DNA of 8,228 bases from an uncultured Alphaproteobacteria bacterium (GCA_944392285.1 CALXWF010000063.1:1-8228); one strand, 5' to 3'. Counted from the first letter of the stretch, positions 1 to 6,213 are shown. Notes: a model not told the origin generated them from the letters alone. A program made the numbers and translations.

Positions 1-19
1 TTTTTGGTGCGGCTAAGAA
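1..19. repeat. Direct repeat of the tRNA-Leu 3' end (left copy, putative att half-site)
   Basis: The first 19 bases, TTTTTGGTGCGGCTAAGAA, are identical to 171-189, which span the T-run of the tRNA-Leu terminator, the encoded CCA, the discriminator base, the acceptor 3' strand and the start of the T-stem. After base 19 the two copies diverge completely, so this is not a second full tRNA. A truncated, directly repeated tRNA 3' end is the usual trace of site-specific integration by a tyrosine recombinase. The copy touches the window edge, so it may extend further left. No integrase is visible here, so the att interpretation is an inference. Confidence 0.6.
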
Positions 20-144
20 TTGGGAGGAAAAAGTCAACCAACGTTGAGTTTTTCCGAAGCAATCGTTGAGATGTTAACGCGCCAGGGAGGCGACAGCGAC
101 CGCAGCAAGTGTTACATCTTTGACGGCGTAGTCTTCTCCGCATA
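17..144 (+). pseudogene. Possible C-terminal gene fragment between the two tRNA-Leu repeats
   Basis: After a stop codon at 14-16, which lies inside the left repeat, the plus strand is open for about 42 codons to a TAA at 142-144. The translation looks protein-like, with the segments LSFSEAIVEMLTRQGG and CYIFDGVVFSA at its end. Codons such as GAC, CGC, GGC and GTC make it visibly more GC-rich than the neighbouring genes. Possible starts are TTG at 20 or 44 and ATG at 71, but none has a well-placed ribosome binding site (the GGGAGG at 22-27 is too far upstream of the TTG at 44). I do not recognise the family. It could be the tail of a gene cut by recombination at the repeat, or a very small gene. 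The opposite strand is also open from an ATG at 143 leftward to the window edge, so coding status is uncertain. Confidence 0.35.
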
Positions 145-146
145 AT

Positions 147-175
147 AAAAAAACTCCCTTATAGGGAGTTTTTTT
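147..175 (-). terminator. Intrinsic terminator of tRNA-Leu (symmetrical, probably bidirectional)
   Basis: The stem AAAAAAACTCCC (147-158) pairs with GGGAGTTTTTTT (164-175) across the loop TTATA. On the minus strand the hairpin starts at the tRNA CCA end and runs out into a seven-T tract. Because A and T runs flank both sides, it would also stop plus-strand transcription coming from the fragment at 17-144. Confidence 0.85.
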
Positions 176-189
176 GGTGCGGCTAAGAA
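171..189. repeat. Direct repeat of the tRNA-Leu 3' end (right copy, inside the intact tRNA)
   Basis: This is the exact partner of bases 1-19. It covers five bases of terminator T-run (A-run on the minus strand) and the last 15 bases of the tRNA-Leu gene including CCA. The intact tRNA sits on this side, as expected when an integrating element restores the target tRNA. The two copies are 170 bp apart, far too short for a whole element. A deletion remnant or nested att sites would explain the distance. Confidence 0.6.
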
Positions 190-260
190 GACTCGAACTT
201 CCACGGGCTTAGCCCATAACGACCTCAACGTTACGCGTCTACCAGTTCCGCCATAGCCGC
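175..260 (-). tRNA. tRNA-Leu (anticodon GAG)
   Basis: Read on the minus strand, the acceptor 5' strand GCGGCTA (260-254) pairs with TAGCCGC (185-179), followed by discriminator A and an encoded CCA. The anticodon stem TAACG/CGTTA encloses the loop TTGAGGT, which gives anticodon GAG and decodes CUU/CUC leucine codons. A long variable arm (GGGC TTA GCCC) confirms a class II tRNA. The T-arm GGAAG-TTCGAGT-CTTCT closes with one G-T pair. The gene lies just downstream of the DUF502 gene and is followed at once by an intrinsic terminator. Confidence 0.97.
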
Positions 261-280
261 ATATTTAATCAACGGGGTAA

Positions 281-309
281 GATTTAATGCATTCTGAAAA
301 ATAAATCAA
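281..309 (-). promoter_or_regulatory. Putative promoter of tRNA-Leu
   Basis: On the minus strand TTGATT (309-304) is followed after 17 bases by TAAATC (286-281), placing transcription start about a dozen bases before the tRNA 5' end. The -35 match is fair and the -10 match is weak. No terminator hairpin separates the DUF502 gene from the tRNA, so read-through from the upstream operon is also possible. Confidence 0.35.
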
Positions 310-316
310 GTATTTT

Positions 317-1042
317 TTACGGCTTTTGTTTTTTTATTGCAGATTTTGTTGCAATTTGGCTTCCCGGCTCAACCAAACCGCCGGAAATAACAAATTTTAT
401 TCCCTCTTCAACCGACATATCCAACTCGACCACATCATCTTCCGGCACAAAAATCAAGAAACCGGAAGTTGGGTTTGGCGTTGTCGGAATAAAAATATTG
501 AGCATTTTTTTGTGCAACAAGCCTTTAACTTCGCCTTTTGTTTCTGAAGACACAAAACCCAAAATCCAAATTCCCTTACGCGGATATTCAAGCAACACGA
601 CTTTTGTAAAAGCCTGAGCCTTTCCTGAAAAAAAAGTTTCAAAAATCTGCTTTAATACAGAATAAACACTTGAAACAAAAGGCAATTTATAAACAATCCA
701 TTCGCCCAAATGCAAAAAGAATTTTCCCAAAAATCCGGCGGCAAACATTCCAACCAAAATCAAGCCGACCACCAAGACCACCAACCCAAGGCCCGGAATC
801 GTAACCGGCATAAAGCTCTCAAAATTATATTGCGGCGGCAACAAACGATTAACCGCGCCATCAATAAACACAATTACCTTATAAGCCACATAAAAAGTAA
901 TGGCGACCGGTGCCGTTACCAAAATTCCGGTAAAAAAATAAGCCCGCAGCTTAGCGCCGAGTTTCATAAACACGGCTCTTTCTCTTTCCAAACGGATTCT
1001 TTTAATATTTTGGGCTCTTTGTTTAATTTGTTCTTTTTCCAT
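317..1042 (-). CDS. DUF502 family integral membrane protein
   Basis: This is a 241-aa protein of the DUF502 family, whose plant relatives are the COV/LCV membrane proteins; the bacterial role is not established. A basic cytoplasmic N-terminus (about 30 residues) precedes a first membrane segment near residues 33-60 (YFFTGILVTAPVAITFYV) and a second near 82-107 (GLGLVVLVVGLILVGMFAAG). A soluble region follows with the family signature TPNPTSGFLIFVP at 188-200 and SVEEGIKFVISGG near 210. Length and motif order fit a complete family member. I chose ATG at 1042, which has GAG eight bases upstream; a GTG at 1051, directly abutting the recJ stop, would add three residues but has no ribosome site. 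The 9-bp gap after recJ implies co-transcription and translational coupling. Assignment is firm, function unknown. Confidence 0.88.
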   Translation of the reverse strand: MEKEQIKQRAQNIKRIRLERERAVFMKLGAKLRAYFFTGILVTAPVAITFYVAYKVIVFIDGAVNRLLPPQYNFESFMPVTIPGLGLVVLVVGLILVGMFAAGFLGKFFLHLGEWIVYKLPFVSSVYSVLKQIFETFFSGKAQAFTKVVLLEYPRKGIWILGFVSSETKGEVKGLLHKKMLNIFIPTTPNPTSGFLIFVPEDDVVELDMSVEEGIKFVISGGLVEPGSQIATKSAIKKQKP

Positions 1043-1051
1043 AATTTTCAC

Positions 1052-2815
1052 TCAAACTTTTCGAACATCATCAATAATAAACTGTGCCAGATTACGCCCT
1101 TGCCAAGTATCGCGGCGCAAAACCCCCACCACGTCAAACTTATCTCCTTTACCATTCAGCAAAGCCTTGCCGACTTCCGTATCGGCACAACGAAAAGCCA
1201 TGGCTTTCAAATTTCCGCCGTTTTCAGAGGTCAAAAAACAACGCACATGACCGCTGCCGACAATTCCGGCCCGCACGGCTCGAACCCCTTTAAGCAACAG
1301 CTTAGGTTCCGGGTTTCCGGCACCGAACGGTTCTAACAGCTCAAATTTTTCGGCCAAATCAACCGTTGCGCCGGCGGCATCTAAAACGCCGTCAATTTCA
1401 ATCACCGGTACAATTTCTTCACCGCCGATTCTCGCATTCACATATTCTCCGGCAAATTTCTTAAACTCTTCAATTTTTTCTTCACGCAAAGAAAAACCGG
1501 CCGCCATTGTATGTCCGCCGCCTTTGGTTAGTATCCCTTTTTCTTTGGCAGCAATAACCAATGCCCCCAAATCAACCTCGGGGATAGACCTTGCCGAACC
1601 TTTAACCTCATCTGTTTCAATTGACATAACAAAAGACGGTAAATTATAGCGCTCTTTTAACTTTCCGGCCACGATACCGATAACCCCCTGATGCCAATCA
1701 CGCCCGGCCGCAAAAGCAATCGGATATTCTTGCGGCTGTCCTTCAAGCATCTCCATAGCCTGAAGCAATACATAAGATTCGATTTCTTTTCTCTGCTCAT
1801 TAAATTCATTTAATTTACCGGCGAGGACATCAGCCGTCACACTGTCTTTACAGCACAGCAAACGATTCCCCATGGCAGACTCTCCGACTCTACCGCAAGC
1901 ATTAATTCTCGGCCCTAAAACATACCCCAAATGATAAGCCGACGGCGCCTCGCTGATGCCGGATTTATCAATCAATGCCTTAAGTCCCGGATTTTGCCTT
2001 CCGGCCATAACTTTAAGCCCTTGCCTGACATAAGCCCGATTAAGCCCCTTAAGCGGCACCACATCGCACACTGTTCCCAAAGCCACCAAATCAAGCCATT
2101 GCAACAAATTCGGTTCAGACCTTCCGGCATAAAAATTTTTAGCGCGTAGCTCTCGATTCACGGCCACCACCGTCAAAAAAACCACGCCGACCGCCGCCAA
2201 ATAAGACAAATATTCAATACCGTTTTCTTCATCCAACCGCTTAGGGTTAATAACGGCATAGACATCAGGGAGCTTTGCCTCTGCTTCATGGTGGTCAATA
2301 ACGACCACATCAAGCCCTTGCGCCGTGGCATAGTTTAAGGCCTCAAAAGCCGTTGTTCCGCAATCGGTGGTAATGATAAGTTCAACCCCTGCCGCCTTAA
2401 AATTATCTACCATATTTTTATTGGGGCCATACCCTTCATCACGCTCGGGGATATGAATTTCCGGCGTACAACCGACACTCATCAAGAACAACCGCATCAC
2501 GGCCGAAGATGTTGCACCATCGACGTCATAATCGCCTATAATTCCAATTTTTTGCCCTTTAATAATGGCCTCGGCAATACGCGCGGCCCCTTTTTCCATA
2601 TCCTTAAGCACGGAAGGATTCGGCATCAAATTTTGCAATTTCGGATTTAAATAACTCTCAACCTGAGCAGCTGAAACATGATGTGCGGCCAAAATCTCTG
2701 CCACCAACAAAGGCAACTGACATTGTTGCATAATCACTTCTGCCGCGCGCTCATCATGAGGCGACATCTTCCACAAATTTCCGCCGAGTGATTTATGTTC
2801 AACAATATCTGCCAA
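1052..2815 (-). CDS. recJ: Single-stranded-DNA-specific 5'-3' exonuclease RecJ
   Basis: RecJ degrades single-stranded DNA 5' to 3' in recombination (RecFOR) and mismatch or base-excision repair, in the cytoplasm. The 587-aa protein has the DHH phosphoesterase motifs in order: DYDVDG at 95-100, TDCG at 150-153, DHH at 174-176 and the VCDVVPL aspartate at 251. The RINACGR segment at 303-309 and the DHHA1-type GGGH near 432-435 follow, then a C-terminal OB-fold-like region (about 465-587). All metal-binding positions that I can judge are present, so it should be active. The start is a TTG with AAGGGAAG at 2827-2820, five to six bases upstream. It is preferred over the later ATG (Met17) because residues 8-20 (SLGGNLWKMSPHD) match the normal start of alphaproteobacterial RecJ. 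The gene follows an OmpA-type lipoprotein and precedes DUF502, apparently in one operon. Confidence 0.96.
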   Translation of the reverse strand: MADIVEHKSLGGNLWKMSPHDERAAEVIMQQCQLPLLVAEILAAHHVSAAQVESYLNPKLQNLMPNPSVLKDMEKGAARIAEAIIKGQKIGIIGDYDVDGATSSAVMRLFLMSVGCTPEIHIPERDEGYGPNKNMVDNFKAAGVELIITTDCGTTAFEALNYATAQGLDVVVIDHHEAEAKLPDVYAVINPKRLDEENGIEYLSYLAAVGVVFLTVVAVNRELRAKNFYAGRSEPNLLQWLDLVALGTVCDVVPLKGLNRAYVRQGLKVMAGRQNPGLKALIDKSGISEAPSAYHLGYVLGPRINACGRVGESAMGNRLLCCKDSVTADVLAGKLNEFNEQRKEIESYVLLQAMEMLEGQPQEYPIAFAAGRDWHQGVIGIVAGKLKERYNLPSFVMSIETDEVKGSARSIPEVDLGALVIAAKEKGILTKGGGHTMAAGFSLREEKIEEFKKFAGEYVNARIGGEEIVPVIEIDGVLDAAGATVDLAEKFELLEPFGAGNPEPKLLLKGVRAVRAGIVGSGHVRCFLTSENGGNLKAMAFRCADTEVGKALLNGKGDKFDVVGVLRRDTWQGRNLAQFIIDDVRKV

Positions 2816-2819
2816 AAAA

Positions 2820-2827
2820 CTTCCCTT
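2820..2827 (-). promoter_or_regulatory. Ribosome binding site that fixes the TTG start of recJ
   Basis: On the minus strand AAGGGAAG ends four bases before the TTG at 2815-2813. It overlaps the TAA (2828-2826) of the small open frame upstream, an arrangement that would couple recJ translation to that frame if it is translated. Confidence 0.6.
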
Positions 2828-2945
2828 ATAAAAAAATACTCATCAAAAAAACAAAAGCAAAAAACGCAACCCCCACCCCAAGCACCGACTGCGGCACCAA
2901 AGGCCTCAAGCCACGAATTTTGCTTTTAAAATCTTCTACAACGCC
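2826..2945 (-). CDS. Possible small single-pass membrane ORF between the lipoprotein gene and recJ
   Basis: Directly after the lipoprotein stop codon, and in the same frame, the minus strand stays open for 39 codons to a TAA that overlaps the recJ ribosome site. The translation has a charged head (VEDFKSKIRG) followed by a hydrophobic run (VLGVGVAFFAFVFLMSIFL) that could span the membrane. There is no ATG at its beginning: the first standard start is a TTG at codon 13 without a ribosome site, which would give about 27 residues. It could therefore be a real tiny protein with an unusual start, a readthrough tail of the lipoprotein, or chance, since the strand is rich in G and T and any frame there would read as hydrophobic. 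I do not recognise a family. Confidence 0.25.
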   Translation of the reverse strand, partial: GVVEDFKSKIRGLRPLVPQSVLGVGVAFFAFVFLMSIFL

Positions 2946-3764
2946 TTAGTAGCTGATATAAACTTCGGCGCGTCTGTTCATTCTTTCGCCTTCGGGCATA
3001 ACCTCCAAATAAACGGGAGCCGTATCCGACAAAGCCTCAATCTGAATATTTTGTGCTTTAAGACCCGCACGTTGCAAAGCTTTTGCAACATTTTGAGCAC
3101 GGCGCAAAGAAATATTAAAGTTAGCCAACTTATGCGAAACAATATCAGTATTTCTGGTTCTGCTTGAGGCAAAGCCCATAACGATTATCTCGGCATTTTT
3201 AGCCTTGGCTTCTTTGGCAATGGCGCGAATTTTAGAATAATCCGCCGCATCAATTTCAGCACTGCCGTCGGCAAAATAGAACGTATCCATCCGATAGCTG
3301 ATACTCGGGACATAATTCTGGCTAAGTGTTTGAACCTGCATATCATCAACACTGGTTGAAACTTCCGTAACTTGTTCGGCTGAGCTTTCTTTTTCGGCGC
3401 TTCTGCTGCCAAGAGCTTTCAAAACAGATTTTTTCAAAATCGGCTTTGTTTTGGCACTGGCAACTTGCTCGACCACGGGCTCGTCTTTGGCAACAATTTC
3501 TTTATCTTCTTCTTTTTTATCTTCTTTAAGAGCAACCTCGGTCTTTAACAGCTCATCTTCATCATCATAAGCAGCATTGGCTTTATCAGAGGTCAGAGCA
3601 TCCCCCTCTTTGGGGAGCTTCAGCTCATTTTTCTCGCCATCAATCCCTGCACTGTTTTCAGTCTCTAAAGTCGTGTCATCTTCCTCGACAATTTCGGGGA
3701 AAACCGCAGAACTACACGCTGTCAGCAAAAAAGCAACACTTAAGACACTTAAGAATTTCATCAT
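2946..3764 (-). CDS. OmpA-domain outer membrane lipoprotein (Pal-like)
   Basis: The predicted protein (272 aa) has a short lipoprotein signal peptide, MMKFLSVLSVAFLLTAC, with lipobox LTAC and lipidated Cys17. Serine at the next position favours outer-membrane sorting. Residues 18 to about 150 form a low-complexity linker rich in Asp, Glu and Lys. The C-terminus is an OmpA-like peptidoglycan-binding domain: YFADGSAEID 163-172, FASSRTRNTD 198-207, RRAQNVAKAL 221-230 and NRRAEVYI 263-270. Asp207 and Arg222 sit 15 residues apart, like the diaminopimelate-binding pair of OmpA domains. The likely role is tethering outer membrane to cell wall. A start at 3794 would add ten residues (MKSMDDWCKK), including two acidic ones atypical of a signal peptide, and neither start has a clear ribosome site. 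It is larger than typical Pal and not encoded next to tol genes, so I give no symbol. Confidence 0.85.
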   Translation of the reverse strand: MMKFLSVLSVAFLLTACSSAVFPEIVEEDDTTLETENSAGIDGEKNELKLPKEGDALTSDKANAAYDDEDELLKTEVALKEDKKEEDKEIVAKDEPVVEQVASAKTKPILKKSVLKALGSRSAEKESSAEQVTEVSTSVDDMQVQTLSQNYVPSISYRMDTFYFADGSAEIDAADYSKIRAIAKEAKAKNAEIIVMGFASSRTRNTDIVSHKLANFNISLRRAQNVAKALQRAGLKAQNIQIEALSDTAPVYLEVMPEGERMNRRAEVYISY

Positions 3765-3811
3765 CTTTTTACACCAATCATCCATGGATTTCATAATTCA
3801 TAATCATTGAT

Positions 3812-3841
3812 ATAATAATAAACCCGAGAACACAAGAGCAA
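3812..3841 (-). promoter_or_regulatory. Possible promoter of the OmpA-lipoprotein/recJ/DUF502 gene set
   Basis: On the minus strand TTGCTC (3841-3836) is followed after 18 bases by TATTAT (3817-3812). Transcription would begin near 3805. That leaves only about ten leader bases before the ATG at 3794, but about 40 before the ATG at 3764. The region is AT-rich with several overlapping TATA-like hexamers, so the exact site is uncertain. Confidence 0.3.
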
Positions 3842-3896
3842 AAATCACATTCGCATATTTTTATAAACAAAAAACATCATCTCCCAGATTCTGCTG

Positions 3897-3924
3897 TTGG
3901 ATTTTCAAAAAAATAAACTATAAT
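3897..3924 (+). promoter_or_regulatory. Promoter of the Panacea-DUF192 operon
   Basis: TTGGAT (3897-3902) lies 16 bases before a perfect TATAAT (3919-3924). Transcription would start near 3931, giving a leader of about 25 bases that contains the ribosome site of the first gene. Confidence 0.55.
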
Positions 3925-3941
3925 CTCTAAATAAAAATCCG

Positions 3942-3948
3942 AAAGGAG
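3942..3948 (+). promoter_or_regulatory. Ribosome binding site that fixes the start of the Panacea gene
   Basis: AAAGGAG stands seven bases before ATG 3956. The in-frame ATG at 3950 would be only one base away and cannot be used with this site, so 3956 is the start. Confidence 0.75.
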
Positions 3949-3955
3949 AATGCAA

Positions 3956-4498
3956 ATGAACATACCCGCCGCAGATTCCGCCATTGACCTTGCCTATTGG
4001 TTTTTAAACAAAGCCGAGGCAACAAACATCTATCTTGAAGACAAACAAATCCACGCGCTGCTTTTTTTGGCTCAACTGCACTATGCCTTAAAAAATCGCC
4101 AGGAAATGTTGGTCCCGAGCTTGTTTATTTGCTGTGATGAGGGGATTATAGAACCTTCCATTGCTCGCATATTTTCTCAAGGACGCCCCTTTATGCCCCC
4201 CGTAAAATTTAATGACAAATTATCGGCTTTTCTAAATGATATTTGGGAAAAATACGGCACGCTCTCTTCAGCCAAACTTGAAGATTTAATCAAGCGCAGC
4301 GCCGCTTATAAAGATCATTATCACGAAGGCGTCAAAAATATCGTCAACATCTCACAAGTTATTGAAAAATTTTCTAACCTTGAACATCAGGCTTCCGGCA
4401 ATTTCCGCAAAAAAGTGCTGATTTCACAAAACGGCCCGGTTATGGTCAGCCGCTGGACTCCGCGCAAAATTTCCGCACCGCAAGGGACCAAAAAATGA
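3956..4498 (+). CDS. Panacea-domain (DUF4065, SocA-like) protein
   Basis: The 180-aa product resembles the Panacea fold, known from SocA of Caulobacter and from antitoxins that neutralise diverse toxins. Visible family features are an N-terminal helix (AIDLAYWFLNKA) and the core LEDKQIHALLFLAQLHYAL at 27-45, matching the family's 'L..LLY.A...' helix. They are followed by EGIIEPSIARIF (62-73), which aligns with the usual GPV-x-P-x-I element but has GII in place of GPV, and by LNDIWEKYGTLSSAKLEDLI (93-112). The C-terminal 50 residues are basic and not typical. Its partner is not a toxin: the stop overlaps the ATG of a DUF192 lipoprotein gene by four bases (ATGA), so the two are translationally coupled. 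A role as antitoxin is therefore not supported. It may be a housekeeping relative acting as a protein adaptor. Family call moderate, function unknown. Confidence 0.7.
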   Translation: MNIPAADSAIDLAYWFLNKAEATNIYLEDKQIHALLFLAQLHYALKNRQEMLVPSLFICCDEGIIEPSIARIFSQGRPFMPPVKFNDKLSAFLNDIWEKYGTLSSAKLEDLIKRSAAYKDHYHEGVKNIVNISQVIEKFSNLEHQASGNFRKKVLISQNGPVMVSRWTPRKISAPQGTKK

Positions 4499-4938
4499 AA
4501 AATATATTTTCTGTTCTATGCTTGCTCTTGTTTGTAACGGCCTGCGGCGACAAAAAGACAACTCAACCACTGAGCATTATTACCGCAAACGGCGAAATTA
4601 CTTATCAGGTAGAAACCGCACAAACCCCCGAAGAGTTAAAAACCGGCCTCATGTATCGTGATTTTTTGGCTGCCGATTCGGGCATGATTTTTTTGTTAAA
4701 CCCACCGCAACAAGCCATAATGTGGATGAAAAACACCCTCATTCCGCTTGATATGTTGTTTATTGATGAAAACGGCAAAATCACTTGGATTTATGAAAAT
4801 GCAACGCCGCTGTCAGAAAAATATATCATCTCACCCCTGCCCTCAAAGGCGGTTTTGGAACTTAACGGCGGAGATGCAAAAAAACATAACATTGAAACCG
4901 GTGACACCGTAAAACACCGTTTTTTTAACAATATATAA
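4495..4938 (+). CDS. DUF192 domain lipoprotein
   Basis: This 147-aa protein begins with a lipoprotein signal peptide (MKNIFSVLCLLLFVTAC), with lipobox VTAC at 14-17. The residue after Cys17 is Gly, so it is probably released to the outer membrane or faces the periplasm. Residues from about 34 to 142 form a DUF192 domain: GLMYRDFLAADSGMIF 51-66, WMKNTLIPLDMLFID 77-91, and VLELNGGDAKKHNI 120-133. All three hallmark blocks are intact and the length is normal. DUF192 is widespread and structurally known but lacks an agreed biochemical role. The gene starts inside the stop codon of the Panacea gene without a separate ribosome site, so it depends on coupled translation. It ends just before a strong terminator. 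Confidence 0.9.
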   Translation: MKNIFSVLCLLLFVTACGDKKTTQPLSIITANGEITYQVETAQTPEELKTGLMYRDFLAADSGMIFLLNPPQQAIMWMKNTLIPLDMLFIDENGKITWIYENATPLSEKYIISPLPSKAVLELNGGDAKKHNIETGDTVKHRFFNNI

Positions 4939-4942
4939 AAGT

Positions 4943-4970
4943 AAAAGGCTCTCAAACGAGAGCCTTTTTT
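4943..4970. terminator. Bidirectional intrinsic terminator between convergent genes
   Basis: The stem AAAAGGCTCTC (4943-4953) pairs with GAGAGCCTTTT (4958-4968) across the loop AAAC and is followed by T's to 4970. It ends the Panacea-DUF192 operon. It can also end the minus-strand M16-like gene, whose stop codon lies one base to the right, although the minus-strand T-run is only four bases. Confidence 0.9.
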
Positions 4971-4971
4971 A

Positions 4972-6162
4972 TTACGCCAACAAAGTACAAATATGTTCAT
5001 AAGACACATCTTCCTGTTGGCAACTGCAAACCAGCGTCGGCCGAGTTGTAAAGACAACCTGTGCTAAATCAAGCAGGTCTCTTGAAGTGACGTCTTTTAA
5101 GGCCATCACGATTTCGGAAAAACTCCGATGTTCGTCGCCTTTGGCCAGCAAATGCCACTCCAGCTCACGCAATGAAGAGCCGACCTCTTCAAAAATGCGC
5201 ACACTGCTGGTCAGAGCACAGTTTTTGGCTGTTTCGAGGCGTCGGTCATTCACTTCTTCTCTTCTTAAGCGAAGTAATTGAGCACAAACCTCAGCCAAAG
5301 CACCAACCATGTCGATCCCGAGCGGAGCGGTTAAATCGATACGAAGCGTCCGTCGACCGTAATAGCCGGTCAACTTAACCTCTGGCGTAATTCCTCTTCC
5401 GGCAAGGATTCTTTCCAACCGCATCTGCAATACCATCATCAACACGCTAAGCTCTGCTTTTCTGATAACCTGAGTCAAATCAAAACCTAAATAAACGACT
5501 TGCTTGTCAATTAAAGGTAATCTTGCAAAACCGCCGGTATAAAGGTCTCTTTGATAAACCTTTCTTTCACCTATAGGCATTCCGACAAAGGCTTTTTCAA
5601 TCTCGGTAGCTTCAATTTTAACCGGTGTACAAATATGTATCTGCATATTGGCTGACACATAATATACATCCATAAACTGGCGTAAATCTTCCGGCGTAAA
5701 GCGCTTCAAACTGGCGATATAGCCATCGGTATCCCAATTAATATCTGCCGTCGCATAGGCCGTATGTTTGTACAACAAATCCATCTGACGACCGATAAGC
5801 GGTTTTCGATCAAGCGTGTGGCGAATAATGTCATCTCGACAAAAATCGAGTTCTTCTTGAGTAAACTCTCTGGTTTTGAGAATCTTACCCAAAAATTCTA
5901 ACGCCTCTTGCCATTGATTGACATCTGCATCAATAAAATAAGAGGTAACCAGTCCTCCGTAAGATGCCGTAATTCTGCCCTCACCGCGACGCAATAAAAT
6001 CGCCTCAATTAAACCGGAAATCCCGAGGTTTTCCTTGTTTTCAATATTATGACCGGCAAAAACCGTTACCATAACATTTACCGAGTGAGAATCTCTTCTG
6101 AAGAGTTCATACTCCATTTCATTTAATAATTTTTTCATAACTAGAATAATTTGGTTACACAT
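4972..6162 (-). CDS. M16 (pitrilysin/insulinase) family protein lacking the zinc motif
   Basis: The 396-aa protein has the organisation of a short M16 peptidase. An N-terminal strand-loop (YELFRRDSHSVNVMVTVFAG) leads to the helix that normally carries HxxEH, then YGGLVTSYFIDADVNQW. A linker DGYIASLKRFTPEDLRQFMDVYYVSANMQIHI (146-177) and a second M16-like half to the end follow. At the catalytic place the sequence is GISGLIEAIL: only Glu53 remains, while the two zinc histidines are Gly50 and Ala54. It is therefore probably not a protease. Inactive M16 subunits usually pair with an active one or act as a binding scaffold, but no active partner is in the window. No signal peptide is evident. Met1 was kept, but Met9 (MKKLLNEMEY) is an equally good start; neither has a ribosome site. 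Family assignment is fairly sure. Confidence 0.8.
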   Translation of the reverse strand: MCNQIILVMKKLLNEMEYELFRRDSHSVNVMVTVFAGHNIENKENLGISGLIEAILLRRGEGRITASYGGLVTSYFIDADVNQWQEALEFLGKILKTREFTQEELDFCRDDIIRHTLDRKPLIGRQMDLLYKHTAYATADINWDTDGYIASLKRFTPEDLRQFMDVYYVSANMQIHICTPVKIEATEIEKAFVGMPIGERKVYQRDLYTGGFARLPLIDKQVVYLGFDLTQVIRKAELSVLMMVLQMRLERILAGRGITPEVKLTGYYGRRTLRIDLTAPLGIDMVGALAEVCAQLLRLRREEVNDRRLETAKNCALTSSVRIFEEVGSSLRELEWHLLAKGDEHRSFSEIVMALKDVTSRDLLDLAQVVFTTRPTLVCSCQQEDVSYEHICTLLA

Positions 6163-6184
6163 AATGATGTTTTATATGCATAAA

Positions 6185-6213
6185 CCATTAACGCAATTTT
6201 ATTTTTTTGTCAA
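6185..6213 (-). promoter_or_regulatory. Possible promoter of the M16-like gene
   Basis: A perfect TTGACA (6213-6208 on the minus strand) is followed after 17 bases by TAATGG (6190-6185), a poor -10. A later TATAAA-like stretch near 6172 could serve instead. The 83-bp gap between the two minus-strand genes shows no terminator, only A/T runs near 6226-6240, so partial read-through from the PcfJ-like gene is possible. Confidence 0.35.

Noticed and set aside
42..70. Two CGTTGAG heptamers (42-48 and 64-70) as possible integrase arm sites
   Set aside because: Two seven-base matches in a short stretch can occur by chance, and no integrase is visible to define its arm-site sequence.
710..1336. 208-codon open frame on the plus strand
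   Set aside because: It is antisense to the DUF502 gene and the end of recJ, both with intact family motifs. Its product is rich in Asn, Gln, His and Ser, as expected from the reverse of an AT-rich gene, and has no ribosome site.
3950..3958. ATG at 3950 as the start of the Panacea gene
   Set aside because: AAAGGAG would be one base away. ATG 3956 has the normal seven-base spacing.
3956..4938. Classical toxin-antitoxin pair
   Set aside because: The second gene is a secreted lipoprotein with a complete DUF192 domain, not a toxin family, and no other small gene is adjacent.
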